From: Dama dama
Taxonomy: Eukaryota; Chordata; Mammalia; Artiodactyla; Cervidae
NCBI RefSeq assembly: GCF_033118175.1
Contig: NC_083701.1
Coordinates: forward strand, 73,656,001 to 73,720,000
Reading direction: 5' to 3'
DNA: 64,000 bases
In this document: in pieces, positions 1 through 11,695 of the stretch
How positions within the stretch are numbered: the stretch's first letter is position 1
How the letters are laid out: every line of letters begins with the position of its first letter
Program-made: the position numbers and the translations under genes
The notes under the pieces: generated by a model
Database searches by the model: none
What the model was told of the DNA's origin: nothing
Seen by the model: only the letters and a program-made list of their open reading frames with translations

Positions 1-163
1 TATTCAGTAAGCACTTAGGTTCCAACTATAATTCTAGCCACTAGTTCTTAATTTTTCCATATCACTTCCAGATTTCAGGGTTTTCCTCCACATCATATGA
101 AGACCCCCTTCTGGATATCATCTTTGTAATTTTCTGCATTCCACTCATTAGATCACACGAAGG

Positions 164-275
164 CAGCCTTTTTCTGTGAAGTACTAGATAGTAAATACTT
201 TAGACTTTGTGGGCTAAAAGGCAAAGTCAGGACTATTATGTAGGCACTAACATAATAAGAGCAAAAACTCCTGTC
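164..275 (+). mobile_element. hAT-Charlie-type MITE fragment
   Basis: The text around TTTTTCTGTGAAGTACTAG, followed by a tract like AGTAAATACTTTAGACTTTG, resembles a widespread non-autonomous mammalian hAT element. A second copy lies inverted at about 29835-30056. The family name is not certain. Confidence 0.5.
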
Positions 276-1520
276 ATGCCCCACTGCATCTTCCTGAGGT
301 AGGTCACCCAGGCTGTGGATGTGCCATGTTCCCGCCCTCTGCTGACAACATTCATGGAACAAAGAACTCCTGGCCGCAGTGGAGGAGCCTAGTCAATTCC
401 ACCACCCTCCCCAGTGACCAGGATCTCAGGGTGCTTCTCCTTTTCCCCTGGCAGCTGGTCCACAGGGAGGCAATTTGCTGAACTGTCACTCCCAGAGTGA
501 GAGTTTACCTTTTGGGGCAGGAGCAATGCCGAGAACAAGCCCCAGTGCATGTGGGGTGACCAGAGCTAATGTCAGGCAGCAGTGAGGAGGGAAGGTGCTG
601 GCGGGGGAGACAGCGGGACAAGGGTAAGGGGCTTGCCCTGGGCCTGGCCAGGGCCTCAGTGACAGCCAGCTACAGCTAAGCCCGCGCGTCCTGCAGCAGT
701 GATAGGCTGAACTGCTCAGAGACTAGATCATCCCTGCAGTGGAAATTCCTAAGACCCCTTCAAACAGCTGCAAATTACCAGGCCGAGTGATGGGACTTCC
801 CAACAGAATTCTTCAATTTCAAGGGGATAAGTGCTAATTTATAACTGCTACATGTCACCTTCAACCATAATACTGTCCTGTCCCTACTATTCAGATACGG
901 GTTCCGTATCTCACATATACACATTCCTAAAACTTACTGCTGAAAAAGACCTTACTTAAAAAAAGGAAAGGAATAGTAAATGTGGGAGAATTTTGCTAGA
1001 TGTATTATAGTAAAAATGACAGGATGTAGTTACTGACTGGGTAACGACTGGGCTCTCACAAACCACAGTCAATAGGTGCCCCTCTCCGCTGCTGCTCGGC
1101 TTGCTAACCTCTCTGCTGCCCACCCTTTATGTCACTCTCATTTTTTAAAATAAAAAACTACTTCTCAATACTGGGTCTTTTCTGGCTTGCTTCTACCAAA
1201 CGTTCCTCTTTCCTTGTGTGTTCATGCACTTGCATGCACTAGTTCTCACTCTTTCAAAGAGTTTTCTATCACATTTCCACCCATTCCATTCACTCCATCA
1301 CACAGAAATCGGAATACAGCTCTCCTTCCCAGAAATCATTCTGTCAAAGGTCAACAATAAATAATCTCTTTGTGGCTAAATTCAATGGTGCCTTTCAGCT
1401 CTCATGTTACTTGAATTTTCAGTAGGTTTTGACCTTGTTAACAATTTCCTCCAAAGCTTTTACAAAGCCAGGGCCTTTGCCCAACTGCTCTCACTCAAAA
1501 TCACCGCATCAAGCACTAGT

Positions 1521-2420
1521 TCACTTATGTTTACTGAGCACCTGCTACATGGCAGGTGTCGTTTTAGGCACGAGGGATACAGAAATGGACAAAATAAAGC
1601 TCCCTTTTCAGCATAGTAGAGAGAAAACTGATAAACACACAAATATACATGACATAATGACTTAAGTGTTGAAAAGTAATACAAATAACATCATACTGAT
1701 TAAAAGGACCCTACTCAAGAGTTTATACTGATTCCATTTATGTGACGTTCCACCACAGAGAAAACTAATCTATAATCTATTGTGGAAAAATACTTGTAGG
1801 GAGGAACAGCGTTGCCTCCCTAAAAGTGGGAGCAGGATTGAACGAAAGGGGCTTGAGAGAACTCTCTAAGGTGATGATAGCACTCTCATCGTGATAAAGG
1901 TCTGCATTATTTCCACCTGTCGAAATGCATCAATGACACACTTAAGACTTAGCATTTCTATGTAAACTTTACCTAAAAATTTGTAAACAAATACTAAACT
2001 CTAGTGAATGACATGCAAGCTGAAGTTTTGAGGGGCAAAATATACAACTACAACTTACTTAATTAGACTTAAACATCAGACAAATGGAGAAGTGCAGAGA
2101 TATGTGATAAAGCAAAGAGAGTAAAATATCAACTACAGAACCTAGCGATAGACAGATATACGGGTGTTCACTGTAAAATTCTTTATATTTTTCTGCATGT
2201 TTGTAAATTTTCTTAACAGAAGGTTGGAAAAAAATAAGGCAGGGGTTGGGGACAGGGACTGGGCAGCCTGATTTGAGGGAATCAGGAAAGGCCTCTGGAG
2301 CAAGGTAACATTTGGGCAGAGACATGCACATATCTGAGGAATAACATTCCTCACAGAAGTCAGAGCAAATGCAAAGGGCTTTATGTAAGACCACACTGGG
2401 CATAACCCTCCAGGCTAGAA
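1521..2420 (+). repeat. Ancient mammalian interspersed repeat, split by an L1
   Basis: Positions 1521-1670 (TTTACTGAGCACCTGCTACA and onward) and 2240-2420 (GGAAAGGCCTCTGGAGCAAG, then a segment ending GCAAATGCAAAGGGCT) look like successive parts of one old repeat. An L1 3' end (1690-2236) lies between them. Another copy of the same family is at 61505-62100. I do not name the family with confidence. Confidence 0.5.
1690..2236 (+). mobile_element. Old L1 3' UTR fragment
   Basis: The sequence follows the usual mammalian L1M 3' UTR order. It has the GGGCTTGAGAGAACTCTC block, the GTGATGATAG block, and an end in TATACGGGTGTTCACTGTA and a T-rich segment with a short A-rich end. It is heavily diverged and non-coding. 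Confidence 0.55.
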
Positions 2421-3149
2421 TAGGCTCCCTTCAGAACACTCGTAATTCTGGGCACTAATGAAATAAGTCACCAACGAGATAAAATACAGGAACTAAAAAA
2501 GATTTCTGAGGAAAGAGAGAAGATGATGTAGATTTGAAAACTGCTAAGATGGTTACAGAAGCTAAGTACTGCCTAAGCCAGAAGAACCAACCTTGGCCCC
2601 ACTCTCGCATTCCACCTCCCACAGCAACATCACTCCAGAAGACTAGCATCCACCTTGGGGCAGTCTATTTTAATTTCTCACTGGGGTTAGTAGCTTCTAA
2701 CCTTTTCAGGCAACAGCTCAGAGAGTAAGAATACATTTTACATGAATGTATCTGTTCGTCCTACGCTGCTATTTACCTACAGATTTTACACAAACAAAAG
2801 TACACCAGAAAAACAAACTTTCAGGAAGCAATGTTTACTTAACACACTCCAGGTTTCCACTCTGGTCAATACTGATTTACTTTATTATGTTTTCAAATGC
2901 TGGTCACAATCTATTAACTGGCTGCAACTTGCAATTTGAAAATCACTCATCTAGATTCCTCACTCATGTAGATGCCTACAAAAGTCTCTTCATGCAAAGT
3001 TCACATACAGTGGCTACAAGCACGTGGAAGCATTTACCTGGCCCCACAGAATTAAGTTTATGTACTTATCATTTTAAACAGGAATGTGCCCACTTTTCTC
3101 ATTTATAAAAGCCTGGCTTGTTTTGTTCTGCTTTGTCTTCTTAACTCCT

Positions 3150-3720
3150 CATCTGTCTATACCACTTCTAGAACAATCTTGAAATGCAAAAATGACTGTG
3201 CCACTCCCCTGCTTAAAATTCTTGTATGTTTATTCACAGTTCTATGGGGAGGGGGGGACTCCCAAAGCTTTAGCAGGCATACAGAACTCTTCAGAGGGCT
3301 GTTTACTCTTCTGTACTACACAGTCTGCTTCCTCAAATGCTCAACTCAAGCTGTAACAAAATACCACTTCCTGAGTTGTTTATTCATTTCTGGGTGTCAG
3401 AGATCTGAACATGCAGTTAGCTCCACTGAAAATGAAACCTTTCAGCACATGTGCCTTCTTCATTGCTTTGCTAACGCCTATTCCTGTTTCAGAAACCACG
3501 GAAGGGTCATCTCTGCCAGAAAGTATTCTTTGATCTCAGTATCACAGGGTATCCTATTAAACCCCCTCTTCACATGTTCCCCCCCACAGCACCCTAAACT
3601 TGGATGTCTATCTTAGCTTTAATTAAATTGTATAGTCAATGACTATTTACTTATCTTTATCTTCCACCAGATCAGAGGTTCTTGACAGTATGGAAAGCTT
3701 CTTATATATCAATGTCATAA
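3150..3720 (+). repeat. LINE2 fragment
   Basis: The segment contains GACTGTGCCACTCCCCTGCT followed by TAAAATTCTTGTATG, a hallmark of the L2 3' region. It then has more L2-like text around TCTTTATCTTCCACCAG. It is old and diverged, and the middle part (3340-3480) is not clearly L2. Confidence 0.5.
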
Positions 3721-3819
3721 GGGCAAACACGTGAGACCAAGATAAATGACTAATGGTAAATTGTCAAAGAGAAGACAAAGGAACAATGAGAGATTTTTGA
3801 GAGGAAGGAAAGATACTAC

Positions 3820-3925
3820 ATGGCCAAAAATGCTTGCAGGAGACAGTGGAGATTTCCAGTAAGTGGATAAAAATAAGCTCAGAGAAAGGTCTGGCCTGGA
3901 CATATAAATTTAACAGCTAAAATGA
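3820..3925 (+). repeat. Possible further piece of the 1521-2420 repeat family
   Basis: GAAAGGTCTGGCCTGGACAT followed by ATAAATTTAACAG resembles a distal part of the same old repeat family seen at 1521-2420 and 61505-62100. The match is short and weak. Confidence 0.3.
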
Positions 3926-4184
3926 TGGGAGAGTACAAGACTCAAGAGAAGCACCCATTCAGGAGCAGGCCAAAGCCTAAAACCACAATGAGGCAACAGG
4001 CAAAGTCACATAAACCAGTAAGGAGCACTGAGAAAAACGCAATTCAGAGTCAGAAAGGGTCTGGACACAGCAACTGTGACGGGAGGTGAGGGCACTGAGG
4101 CAGAGCCCGCTGGAGGCGTGTTTTCACAGCGGCGAGAGGCGGCAGTTCTCACTGCTGTAGCCGGCAGGACTGTAAACACTGTCC

Positions 4185-4400
4185 TGGGTACAGCACACCG
4201 TGCGCACCGGGGGTCCCCAGCTCTAGGGCCATGGACTGGTCTCAGTCCCCGGCCTGTCAGGAGCTGAGGCGTGCCGCAGTGGGGTGGAGAGGACGCATCT
4301 CCATCTGTATTCACGGCTGCTCCCGACAGCTCGCGGTACCACCTGCAATCCGCCTCCTGTCAGATCATCAGCAGCATTCGATGCTCAGAGGCACTCGAAA
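4185..4400 (+). mobile_element. CpG-rich old DNA-transposon fragment
   Basis: This stretch is locally CpG-rich. It contains GGGGGTCCCCAGCTCTAGGG, then GGACTGGTCTCAG, CATCTCCATCTGTATTCACG, and TCCGCCTCCTGTCAGATCAT. That order matches a common mammalian DNA-transposon repeat (probably hAT group) known for high CpG content. The CpG density therefore comes from the repeat and does not indicate a promoter. The ORFs on both strands here (4006-4314, 4231-4476) are by-products. Confidence 0.55.
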
Positions 4401-4508
4401 CGTATTAAGTAAATATGGGAGAGGTGACCAAATGGAATACACAGAATATTCTTTAAAGAAAATCATAGGAAGCTGAATTACTACTGTGCAAAATTAAAAG
4501 ATGAAGAA

Positions 4509-4702
4509 TTATTCCCTGGTGGCTCAGCTGGCAAAGAATCCGCCTGCAATGCGAGAGACCTGGGTTTGATCCCTGGGTTGGGAAGTTCCCCTGGAGAAGG
4601 GAAAGGCTACCCACGCCAGTATTCTGGCCTGGAGAATTTCATGGACTGTATAGTCCATGGGGTCGCAGAGAATCGGACACTACTGAGTGACTTTCACTTT
4701 CA
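4509..4702 (+). mobile_element. Bov-tA SINE
   Basis: This ruminant tRNA-derived SINE starts TTCCCTGGTGGCTCAGCTGG, with a B-box-like GGGTTTGATCCCTGGGTTGG. It ends in the BovB-derived tail GACACTACTGAGTGACTTTC. It is full length. Confidence 0.93.
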
Positions 4703-5169
4703 ATGAAAACCTGAGTTTATAACAGTGCTTCTCAGCAGTCTTACTGGATCGCTCCCAGCACTGAGTACAAACTGAGAAAAAAGATGGCTACTTGCTTCAA
4801 GCTTAGCCTGGGGAGGCAACAATAAAGAAAGCTAGAGAACTGAGGCTATTCTACACAGAGTCACCGTCACTCTTCTCTAAAAGTAAGCCAAGAATCAAAT
4901 AGACAGTTGTGGAAAATAATATAAGGTTTTTTCTTCTTCTAGTCATATAGCACATGCTATAACTAAAACTAGCAATTATCCTTAGTTTTAAAGACATACT
5001 TGGTTTGTAGCAAATAAATTGTATGAATTAGATTCCAACTTAGATTTCAAATAACTGAACAATGGAAAAATTTCATGTACATTCATATACATATTCAACT
5101 CTCAGGTTATTATTAAAAAGTTGCTATTAAATGTAAGTCACACATGTTTAAAAAAAAAAAATAACATAC

Positions 5170-5506
5170 CCTGATGGCAGCGTTTCTGTGTTGGTACTTC
5201 CAGACTGCTGTCGGACAGGTTCCATACATCCATCCGGCTGTCTTAATTTGGCTGCTTCAAACGCAGAGCTACTTGCAGAACTGGAGATGGAAGGATCTAA
5301 CGTATTTTGAGCTTCAGACCCAAAGGCTGCACTGCTAGAGACCGTGCATTCACTGTCTTCCGAGGAGGTCAGTGTCTCTTGAACCGGAGGGCCTCCGACA
5401 GGAGCACTGGTGCGGTCTGAAGGCGGGGCGGGCTCTCCAGGCACCACTGCAGTGCCCGTGCTGGAAGCGCTGTCGGCTGGTGCAGGCGAGGGTGGGTCTC
5501 CATTAA
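5170..5506 (-). CDS. WWP1: WWP1 coding exon 7 (linker up to first WW domain)
   Basis: This is the largest coding exon here: 337 nt, in phase 2 + 111 codons + 2. The acceptor is CCCTTCTCAG (5507) and the donor is TCAGG|GTATGT. It encodes the Ser/Thr/Pro-rich linker and ends with SAFEAAKLRQPDGCMEPVRQ followed by QSGSTNTETLPSG. The last Gly leads into the GWEQR start of the first WW domain, which must lie in the next exon beyond position 1. The C-terminal third is close to human WWP1. The N-terminal two thirds (VNGDPPSPAPADSASSTGTA and onward) are strongly diverged from the human sequence I recall, and the exon is GC- and CpG-richer than its introns. The reading frame is intact, so it is not a pseudogene. 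Confidence 0.96.
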
Positions 5507-6739
5507 CTGAGAAGGGAAACGCAGTGAGATGGTCTGTCAACAAACGACCAAGCACCCAGTTACTTCATCAACTGTTTTTATTCAGAGCCTAATTCACACT
5601 GAGCAATGTATTAGGTACTGATGGAAATAAGACAGATAATACTTTTTGTGGCTCATATTTTTGAGATGAATGTTAAATAAAAAAAACATAATATATATAT
5701 GTAACAATAACCCAAACTTAAGGAAAGAGAAATCAACATGAACAAATGTTTTTTCCTCCAAACAATCCATTCTGAATATCTACATGGGTTATATAAAAAC
5801 TTCAAAATGACCCCATTCAATCTCCCTTTTCCTATGCAAATACAGCTAATATCAAAAGAATTCTTGTCAAATATAAAGTGGCATTAACTCAAGACAGTAT
5901 TGCAGAGGACCGCAAAAAGATGCAGGAACTCATTCTATACTTGCTGGAGAACTAACCTAGCATTGAGATCCAGTGACATATAATTTTTAAAATTTTCATT
6001 TTAAATGGAATCGATCCATTTCAACTACATGTCACTATAAGAGAAAGTCAAATTAAAACTGGGAAGGGAACTAGATTATTGAATAAAACCTATTAGAAAA
6101 TTACACATCAAAGTTCTAATTGAAACAGAGGAAGGAGACATAACTAAGAGTAATGAAATGGTCAGGTAGATTTTTGAAGAAAGAGATGAGATGTAAACAG
6201 TGGGAAGAAGAGAAATGAACACTATTAAAAGGAATCAAACTGTAGGAGCAAAACAGAACCAATCAAGTTCTGTACCAACTACAGGGGAGAGCAACTTTGG
6301 AAGAAAAATAACAGTGACAGAATGTAAGAAATAAAAATGTACAGTGCTACCTGCACTCAACTCTTAGAAAACATGAAGAAAAGAGAATGTGCACAGAGAG
6401 AGTAAATTCTGGTCTCTTATATGATATTCAGAATTCATGGAATACATGATGTCCAAAAGTGAACTTTTTCATTTAACTTTCAATCTTGAACAATGTGGAA
6501 ATTGATTTCCAAAAAAAAAAAAAGAAAAGATTAGCAACAGTCTTTGGAAAGCAAAATAACACTAAATGGAAAAAGAGGAATATTTGAGACAAGATAATCC
6601 AGCCCAATAAGAAAGAATCATAAACCCTTATCATACTAAAACATAACACATGCTAACAAAGTGTTAAAAACAGAAGAGGAAAATTAATTATTAAACAGCA
6701 GCTTTTATGTTCAGGGCAAACCCTTCTCTCCTACAACAA

Positions 6740-7375
6740 TTCAGCTCCAAGTGCTCTCAGCTCTTCTCTCCATCTGCACCACCGCCCCACTCACTGTTCC
6801 TCGTCCACTGCAAGAGCGTCCTCACTGGTCTGCCCGCTTCCTCTCTGGTCCAACTCCAACCCACTCTCCAAACAGCTGCCAAAGTAATCTCTTAAAAGCG
6901 TACGGAAGATCTTTTCACTCCCTAATTAAACACTCCTACTGCACCCAGAGTAAATTCCCAGTTCTTTACCATGGCTCATGACAAAGCTCCACACAGCCTG
7001 CTCCACAGCTACGCCTGACTCCCCATGGTGGTCTCCCTTCCGCCCCTTGAGCAGAGTGAATGCCTTTCCCTTCTGGGATCTTCACTGGCTGCTGCGCTGG
7101 TCTCAGAAGAGCTCCTGCTTCTTATCACGCAGCATGCAGGCTCAACCACTCCTTCAGAAAGGCACGCTCAGGCACCTTATTTAATTCTGCGCCTCCCCAC
7201 CCTCAGCCCAGGCTGCCTACTAGACTGGTTTGCTTCTCATGTTCCAAGATAAGTTTGTTTTTCCTTCTTTTTCCTTTAGTTCAAAATGCAACACTTTGTC
7301 AGACTTGTTCCACTTTAGTAGTCTCAACAGTTACAATGCACCTGGCATATGAAAACAATAAATGTTAAGCAAGGG
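6740..7375 (+). repeat. LINE2 3' region
   Basis: The order of blocks is that of L2. It runs CAAACAGCTGCCAAAGTAAT, then CCTAATTAAACACTCCTACT, TACCATGGCTCATGACAAAG, CTCCACACAGCCTGCTCCAC, and a degenerate TGCCTTTCCCTTCTGGGAT. Three overlapping + strand ORFs here (6707-7368) are frames of this degenerate LINE and not genes. Confidence 0.7.
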
Positions 7376-7729
7376 CAAATCACAGAAAAAGAAGTGAACA
7401 TATCTCTCTCAAAACTAGGCAGAAAAAAAGAACATTAGTAGAAACATTAATTAAGTACATGAAGGACTGAATGACACAGTCAATATACCTGTTCTAAATT
7501 ATAGTGTTAGAGAGGTAGTTCTTAGTTTTCATTACATACATATTCCATCCAAACAATCTAGGAATTTTAAGAAAACAAAACAAAAAAAATTATGACATGT
7601 AAAGGACTAAAGGAAAATTCCAATTTTACAATCAGGAGGTGAAACTCTGATTATAATTCAAGAAAACTAGAAATAAAATACAACTTACTGAAATGTTTAC
7701 TGAAAGTCTGGCAGATTCTGTAAAACATT

Positions 7730-7830
7730 TTTTTAAGGATTATCTTATTTAATTCCCACAGAACAATGCTATGAGGAAGATACTATCCATTTTACTAGTA
7801 AGAAAATTGATGCTTACATGTCCATAAAAA
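7730..7830 (-). repeat. MIR fragment
   Basis: The + strand reads TATTTAATTCCCACAGAACA, then ATGCTATGAGGAAGATACTA and CCATTTTACTAGTAAGAAAA. That is the reverse complement of the MIR core and 3' region. Confidence 0.6.
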
Positions 7831-8139
7831 TGATAGCTCTCTGCCACCTGCAACCAATTTCGCTTAATTTTTTTTTATAAAATCCTAAATAATTATTAAG
7901 TTAAAGAAAAATAACAGTTATGAAATCACAAACTTTAAGGAAATTAGTGGCATGGAAATACTTGTATGAAATATTTGACATGGCAAAGAAGTATCCAAGG
8001 GTATAAGAAAGAACAGCAATAAATGAGCTTAGCATTCAATTCCAGAACCAGGGGAAAATGGTAGAAAGAAAGGAATTATAAGAAAAATATAACAGATCAG
8101 AATTTCTTAACCTGCTTAGAATCTGTTGGATATTGTAGA

Positions 8140-8262
8140 AAGTATAGATCTCAGTTTCCATTCTAGAATTACTGAATCTCCTAGGGAATCTCTGGGATCT
8201 GTATTTTTAGCAAATGCTTCAGATGAATTCTTACAACTAAAGTTGGAAAAACCATGAAATAT
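8140..8262 (+). mobile_element. MER5A/B-like hAT MITE fragment
   Basis: AATTACTGAATCTCCTAGGG, followed by TCTGGGATCTGTATTTTTAG and CAAATGCTTCAGATGAATTC, follows the order of the MER5 consensus (GATTCAGTAGGTCTGG..., CTGCATTTCTAACAAG..., GGTGATGC). It is degraded. Confidence 0.5.
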
Positions 8263-9189
8263 TGCCTTAGCAAATTTTATAAAGAAAAACATAGTTTGCA
8301 TAGCATTTGGAATACCATGTACAACTTTATATCAGTAAGTCTAAAATATATTAACTAAACTAACCCAAGAGAAAGAAAAATAGATCAGAGGAGAAATGTA
8401 AAAGGGGATAAAAGATAGAAAACTGTCCCTCCAAAAGTCAACAGACTCAGTTTTTGAGCCTTCAAGGAACAGATTATCCCCGTGTTCTCTGAAATGTTAC
8501 AGTACATTGGTGGCGAGAAAGAAAAAGGAGTTTCTTAATTTATTCTGCAAGAGTAATATAACCCTAAAACTGAAACTGAATAAATTAAACATTGGGTCAA
8601 TATTAGGAAATTATGTTAGGAAACCATGTTAACAGGTTAAAAGTTAAAAGCTACATGATTATTTTCAATACAAACCAAAAAGGATTCAAAAAAAATCTTG
8701 GTAAAACTGTTGATAAGAGGAATCTAGGAAAATTCAAAAATAATCTAGATTATCCACCAGAAACCAGGAGTAAGCACGATATACTAATGGTAAAACATTA
8801 GAAGAACTATTATCAAGATCAGGAACAAATTTTAAAATCAGAACAACAAGGAAGATCACAATTACCACTCCATTTCAATACTACAGGTTATGTATGAAAA
8901 TGCTTTAAGACAAGAGAGAAGTGAAAAATACCAGATATAAAATGGTAAAACTCACTGAGAGAGATGAGTATTTATTTATATCACAAAAGAATCAACTGAA
9001 AAAAACATTAGAGCCAATTATTAATTTGACCAAAACTTTCAGCACCATGATCAGATAGATTCGAGTTCAACATCAAGGATTACACTCAAGAACTATCTGA
9101 GGAAAAAGAAAATACGTTTCTAAAAGGTATTTTAAAACATAGACTGGAGACAGAATTCTCCCTGAATGAGAAGATTCAATGTTGCTTCA

Positions 9190-10275
9190 AAATTTAAAAA
9201 GTAAACTATCCTCAAAGTGCAAAAATTCTCATTCACTGGTAGTGGAAACGTAAAAGGCACAGCCATTCTGGGTGTCAGTTTCTTACAGAAGTAATAATAC
9301 TCTTATCGTACGATCCTGAAGTCACAGTCCTCAACCCAGCTGAGCTGAACACTTAGGTCCACACCAAAACCTGCACATGAATATTTACATCAGCTTTATT
9401 CATAATTGAGAAAAACTGTAAACAACCACAATGCTTGGTTGTGGACAGGTGAACGGACAAACTCTTGTACATCCATACAATGGAATATTATTCAGCAACA
9501 AACAGAAATGAGACATCATGCCATGAAAATACATCAGGTCAATTCAGTCGCTCAGTTGTGTCCGACTCTGCGATCCCAAGGACCACAGCACCCCAGGCTT
9601 CCCTGTCCATCACCAACTCCCGGAGTTTACTCAAATTCATGTCCATCGAGTCGGTGATGCCATCCAAGCATCTCATCCTCTGTTGTCCCTTCTCCTCCTG
9701 CCTTCAATCTTTCCCAGCATCAGGGCCTTTTCCACTGAGTCAGTTCTTTGAATCAGGTGGCCAAAGTATTGGAGTTTCAGCTTCAGCATCAGTCCTTCCA
9801 ATGAATATTCAGGACTGATATCCTTTAGGATGGACTGGTTGGATCTCCTTGCAGTCCAAGGGACTCTCAAGAGTCTTCTCCAATACCAGAGTTCAAAAGC
9901 ATCAATTCTTTGGCACTCAGCTTAAAATTCATATTTCTAAGTAAAAGAAGCCTGTCTGAAATGACTACATATGACATTGTGAAAAAGGCCAAACTAGAGA
10001 GACAGTAAAGGATCCATGGCTGCTAGGAGTGTGGGAAAGGAGATGAATGAGTGGAGCACAGCAATTGGTAAGAGTGAAATAATTCTGAATGATACTGTGA
10101 TGGTCAGCACATGGCAATATGCATTTCTCAAATCACACTGAACCCAGGCAATACCAAGAGTGAACCTTAACATAAACCGTGGGCTTTCATTAATCATAAT
10201 GCACTTATACTGGTTCACTAATTATATTAATAACAAATATGCCACAATAATGCAAGATGTTAATAGCAGGGCAAG
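9190..10275 (+). mobile_element. Old L1 3' end interrupted by BovB
   Basis: The part 9190-9538 is L1 3' sequence, including CATACAATGGAATATTATTC and AGCAACAAACAGAAATGAG. The part 9923-10275 continues in register, with AGTAAAAGAAGCCTGTCTGA, GTGGAGCACAGCAATT and ACCAAGAGTGAACCTTAAC. The 0.38-kb gap is a BovB 3' fragment, so BovB inserted later. Confidence 0.8.
9539..9922 (-). mobile_element. BovB LINE 3' fragment
   Basis: The reverse strand carries the BovB 3' end: the C-terminal coding remnant (ARRSNQSILKDISPEYSLEG at 9870-9673) and the tail CGCAGAGTCGGACACAACTG. It is severely 5'-truncated and inserted in an older L1. Confidence 0.93.
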
Positions 10276-10334
10276 TTCTCAGTGGGGTAGGTACTGGGAG
10301 CATGCATTTGATTAGGATGACTATTCATATATAT

Positions 10335-10542
10335 CAATGGCTCTCAATGGGACATCCACTGAAGACATTTAGCAATGTCTGAGACATGTCTGGTTGTCAC
10401 AACTAGGGGAATGGATGGGTGTTATTGGCGTCTAGTGGGTACAGGCCAGGAAGGCTGCTACAATCCTAAAATGCACAAGGACAGTCACCCACAACTGAGA
10501 ATTATCTAGCACAAAATGTCAAGTGTCAAAGTTGAGAAACTG
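10335..10542 (+). mobile_element. MER20 hAT-Charlie MITE
   Basis: The segment starts CAATGGCTCTCAATGGGACA. It continues through TGTCTGGTTGTCACAACTAG, GCGTCTAGTGGGTACAGGCC and ATGCACAAGGACAGTCACCC, and ends AAGTTGAGAAACTG. This is the full MER20 order at its usual length of about 0.2 kb. Confidence 0.88.
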
Positions 10543-11083
10543 ATTAATGCATATGTAACCAGCAACCAGGCAGTGTCCAGTTTATTGCAGTTGCAAAATA
10601 AATACCTCTTAACAAATGATACAAGGATGACTAAATGGATAAACTTAACAATAAAGACGATGAGAAACAAGAAGGCAGGCAGGGAGGGAAGGATCATCGG
10701 TTCCTTTCTCAGGAACAGAACAGAAAAATTGTACGCAGGCAACTAATTAAAATCCCATGTGACAGCAATGACAGTAGAAGCTTATGCAAAGCACTTCCTT
10801 CTCTACAGATGTAAGATCACACCCTCTGACTTGGTTTCCTAATGAGTGTATCTCAAGCCTGACTTTATGCAATTATGACTTTTGATTTAGGAGACAGATC
10901 TCCCTCACTTCAGGTTTTATCTCTGAGAAGTAAATTTCCCATGGACTTTATGATATGTACATCTCATAGCACCATGCATTTGTCCTCTAATGGTTCAGCC
11001 AAATAAAGCAGAAAAAGGAGGAAATATTGAAGTACCTAGTATCATTTCTGCCCCCTTTAAAAAGTATGACATGAAAAACTGCT

Positions 11084-11118
11084 TATATATGTGTGTGTGT
11101 ATATATATATATATACAC
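11084..11118 (+). repeat. TA/TG microsatellite
   Basis: A compound dinucleotide tract reading (TA)n(TG)n(TA)n. Confidence 0.95.
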
Positions 11119-11253
11119 TAAATTTCTTTACAATTCACACCTGAAAGTGGCTATGGCTTTAAAGGAGGTGGAGCACAAGGGAGCCTTTGGTGGTGATGCA
11201 GTTCCGTGTCTTGATGCAGTGCTAGTTACGTGAAGCCACACATGACAAAACTG

Positions 11254-11301
11254 CACGCACACACACACACACACACACTCTCTCTCTCTCTCTCTCTCTC
11301 T
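11254..11301 (+). repeat. Compound (AC)n(TC)n microsatellite
   Basis: About 11 AC units are followed directly by about 11 TC units. Such a tract is likely length-polymorphic. Confidence 0.97.
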
Positions 11302-11695
11302 GCAGGTATAACCCGTGAAATGGGGACTGTGTCAATGTCAATTTCCTCATTTTCATACAGTACTATAGTTATACAAGACATTAACATTTGGAGAGGCCAA
11401 TGAAGGGAACACAGGACCTCTCTGTACATTTCCTGGTAACTTTTTGAATTGGTAACAATTCAGGTGTGAATTGTGAATCTGTATTTCAAAATAAAAAACT
11501 AAAAGCAAAAGTCTAATAAATTTGTGAAATCGGTTAGTTCTGCCTTATCATACTGAGCTCTATTTTATTAATAAAACAATAATTATACATTAGAAAAAGT
11601 CATTTCTTCTAGAAGCTAAGGGCAAGGGGAGAAAGTAAAGAAGAAAATCATATTTTTCTTAAATACCACTGTCTTAGAAACATGGTAGATGTTTT

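Larger units (their letters stand above)
1..5169 (-). other. WWP1: WWP1 intron 7 (partial)
   Basis: This is intron sequence between coding exon 7 and the first WW-domain exon, which is not in the window. It holds old repeats listed separately (hAT fragment, split mammalian repeat, L1, L2, a CpG-rich transposon fragment, Bov-tA). I see nothing recognisable at 276-1500, 2420-3150 or 4703-5169. The ORFs at 2059-2403, 3086-3616 and similar positions match no protein family I know. Confidence 0.7.

Noticed and set aside
3086..3616. 176-codon + strand ORF
   Set aside because: It overlaps L2-like sequence, its residues look random, and no family is recognisable.
4006..4476. CpG-rich patch that resembles a small CpG island or promoter
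   Set aside because: The sequence order matches an old CpG-rich DNA transposon, and it lies deep inside an intron.
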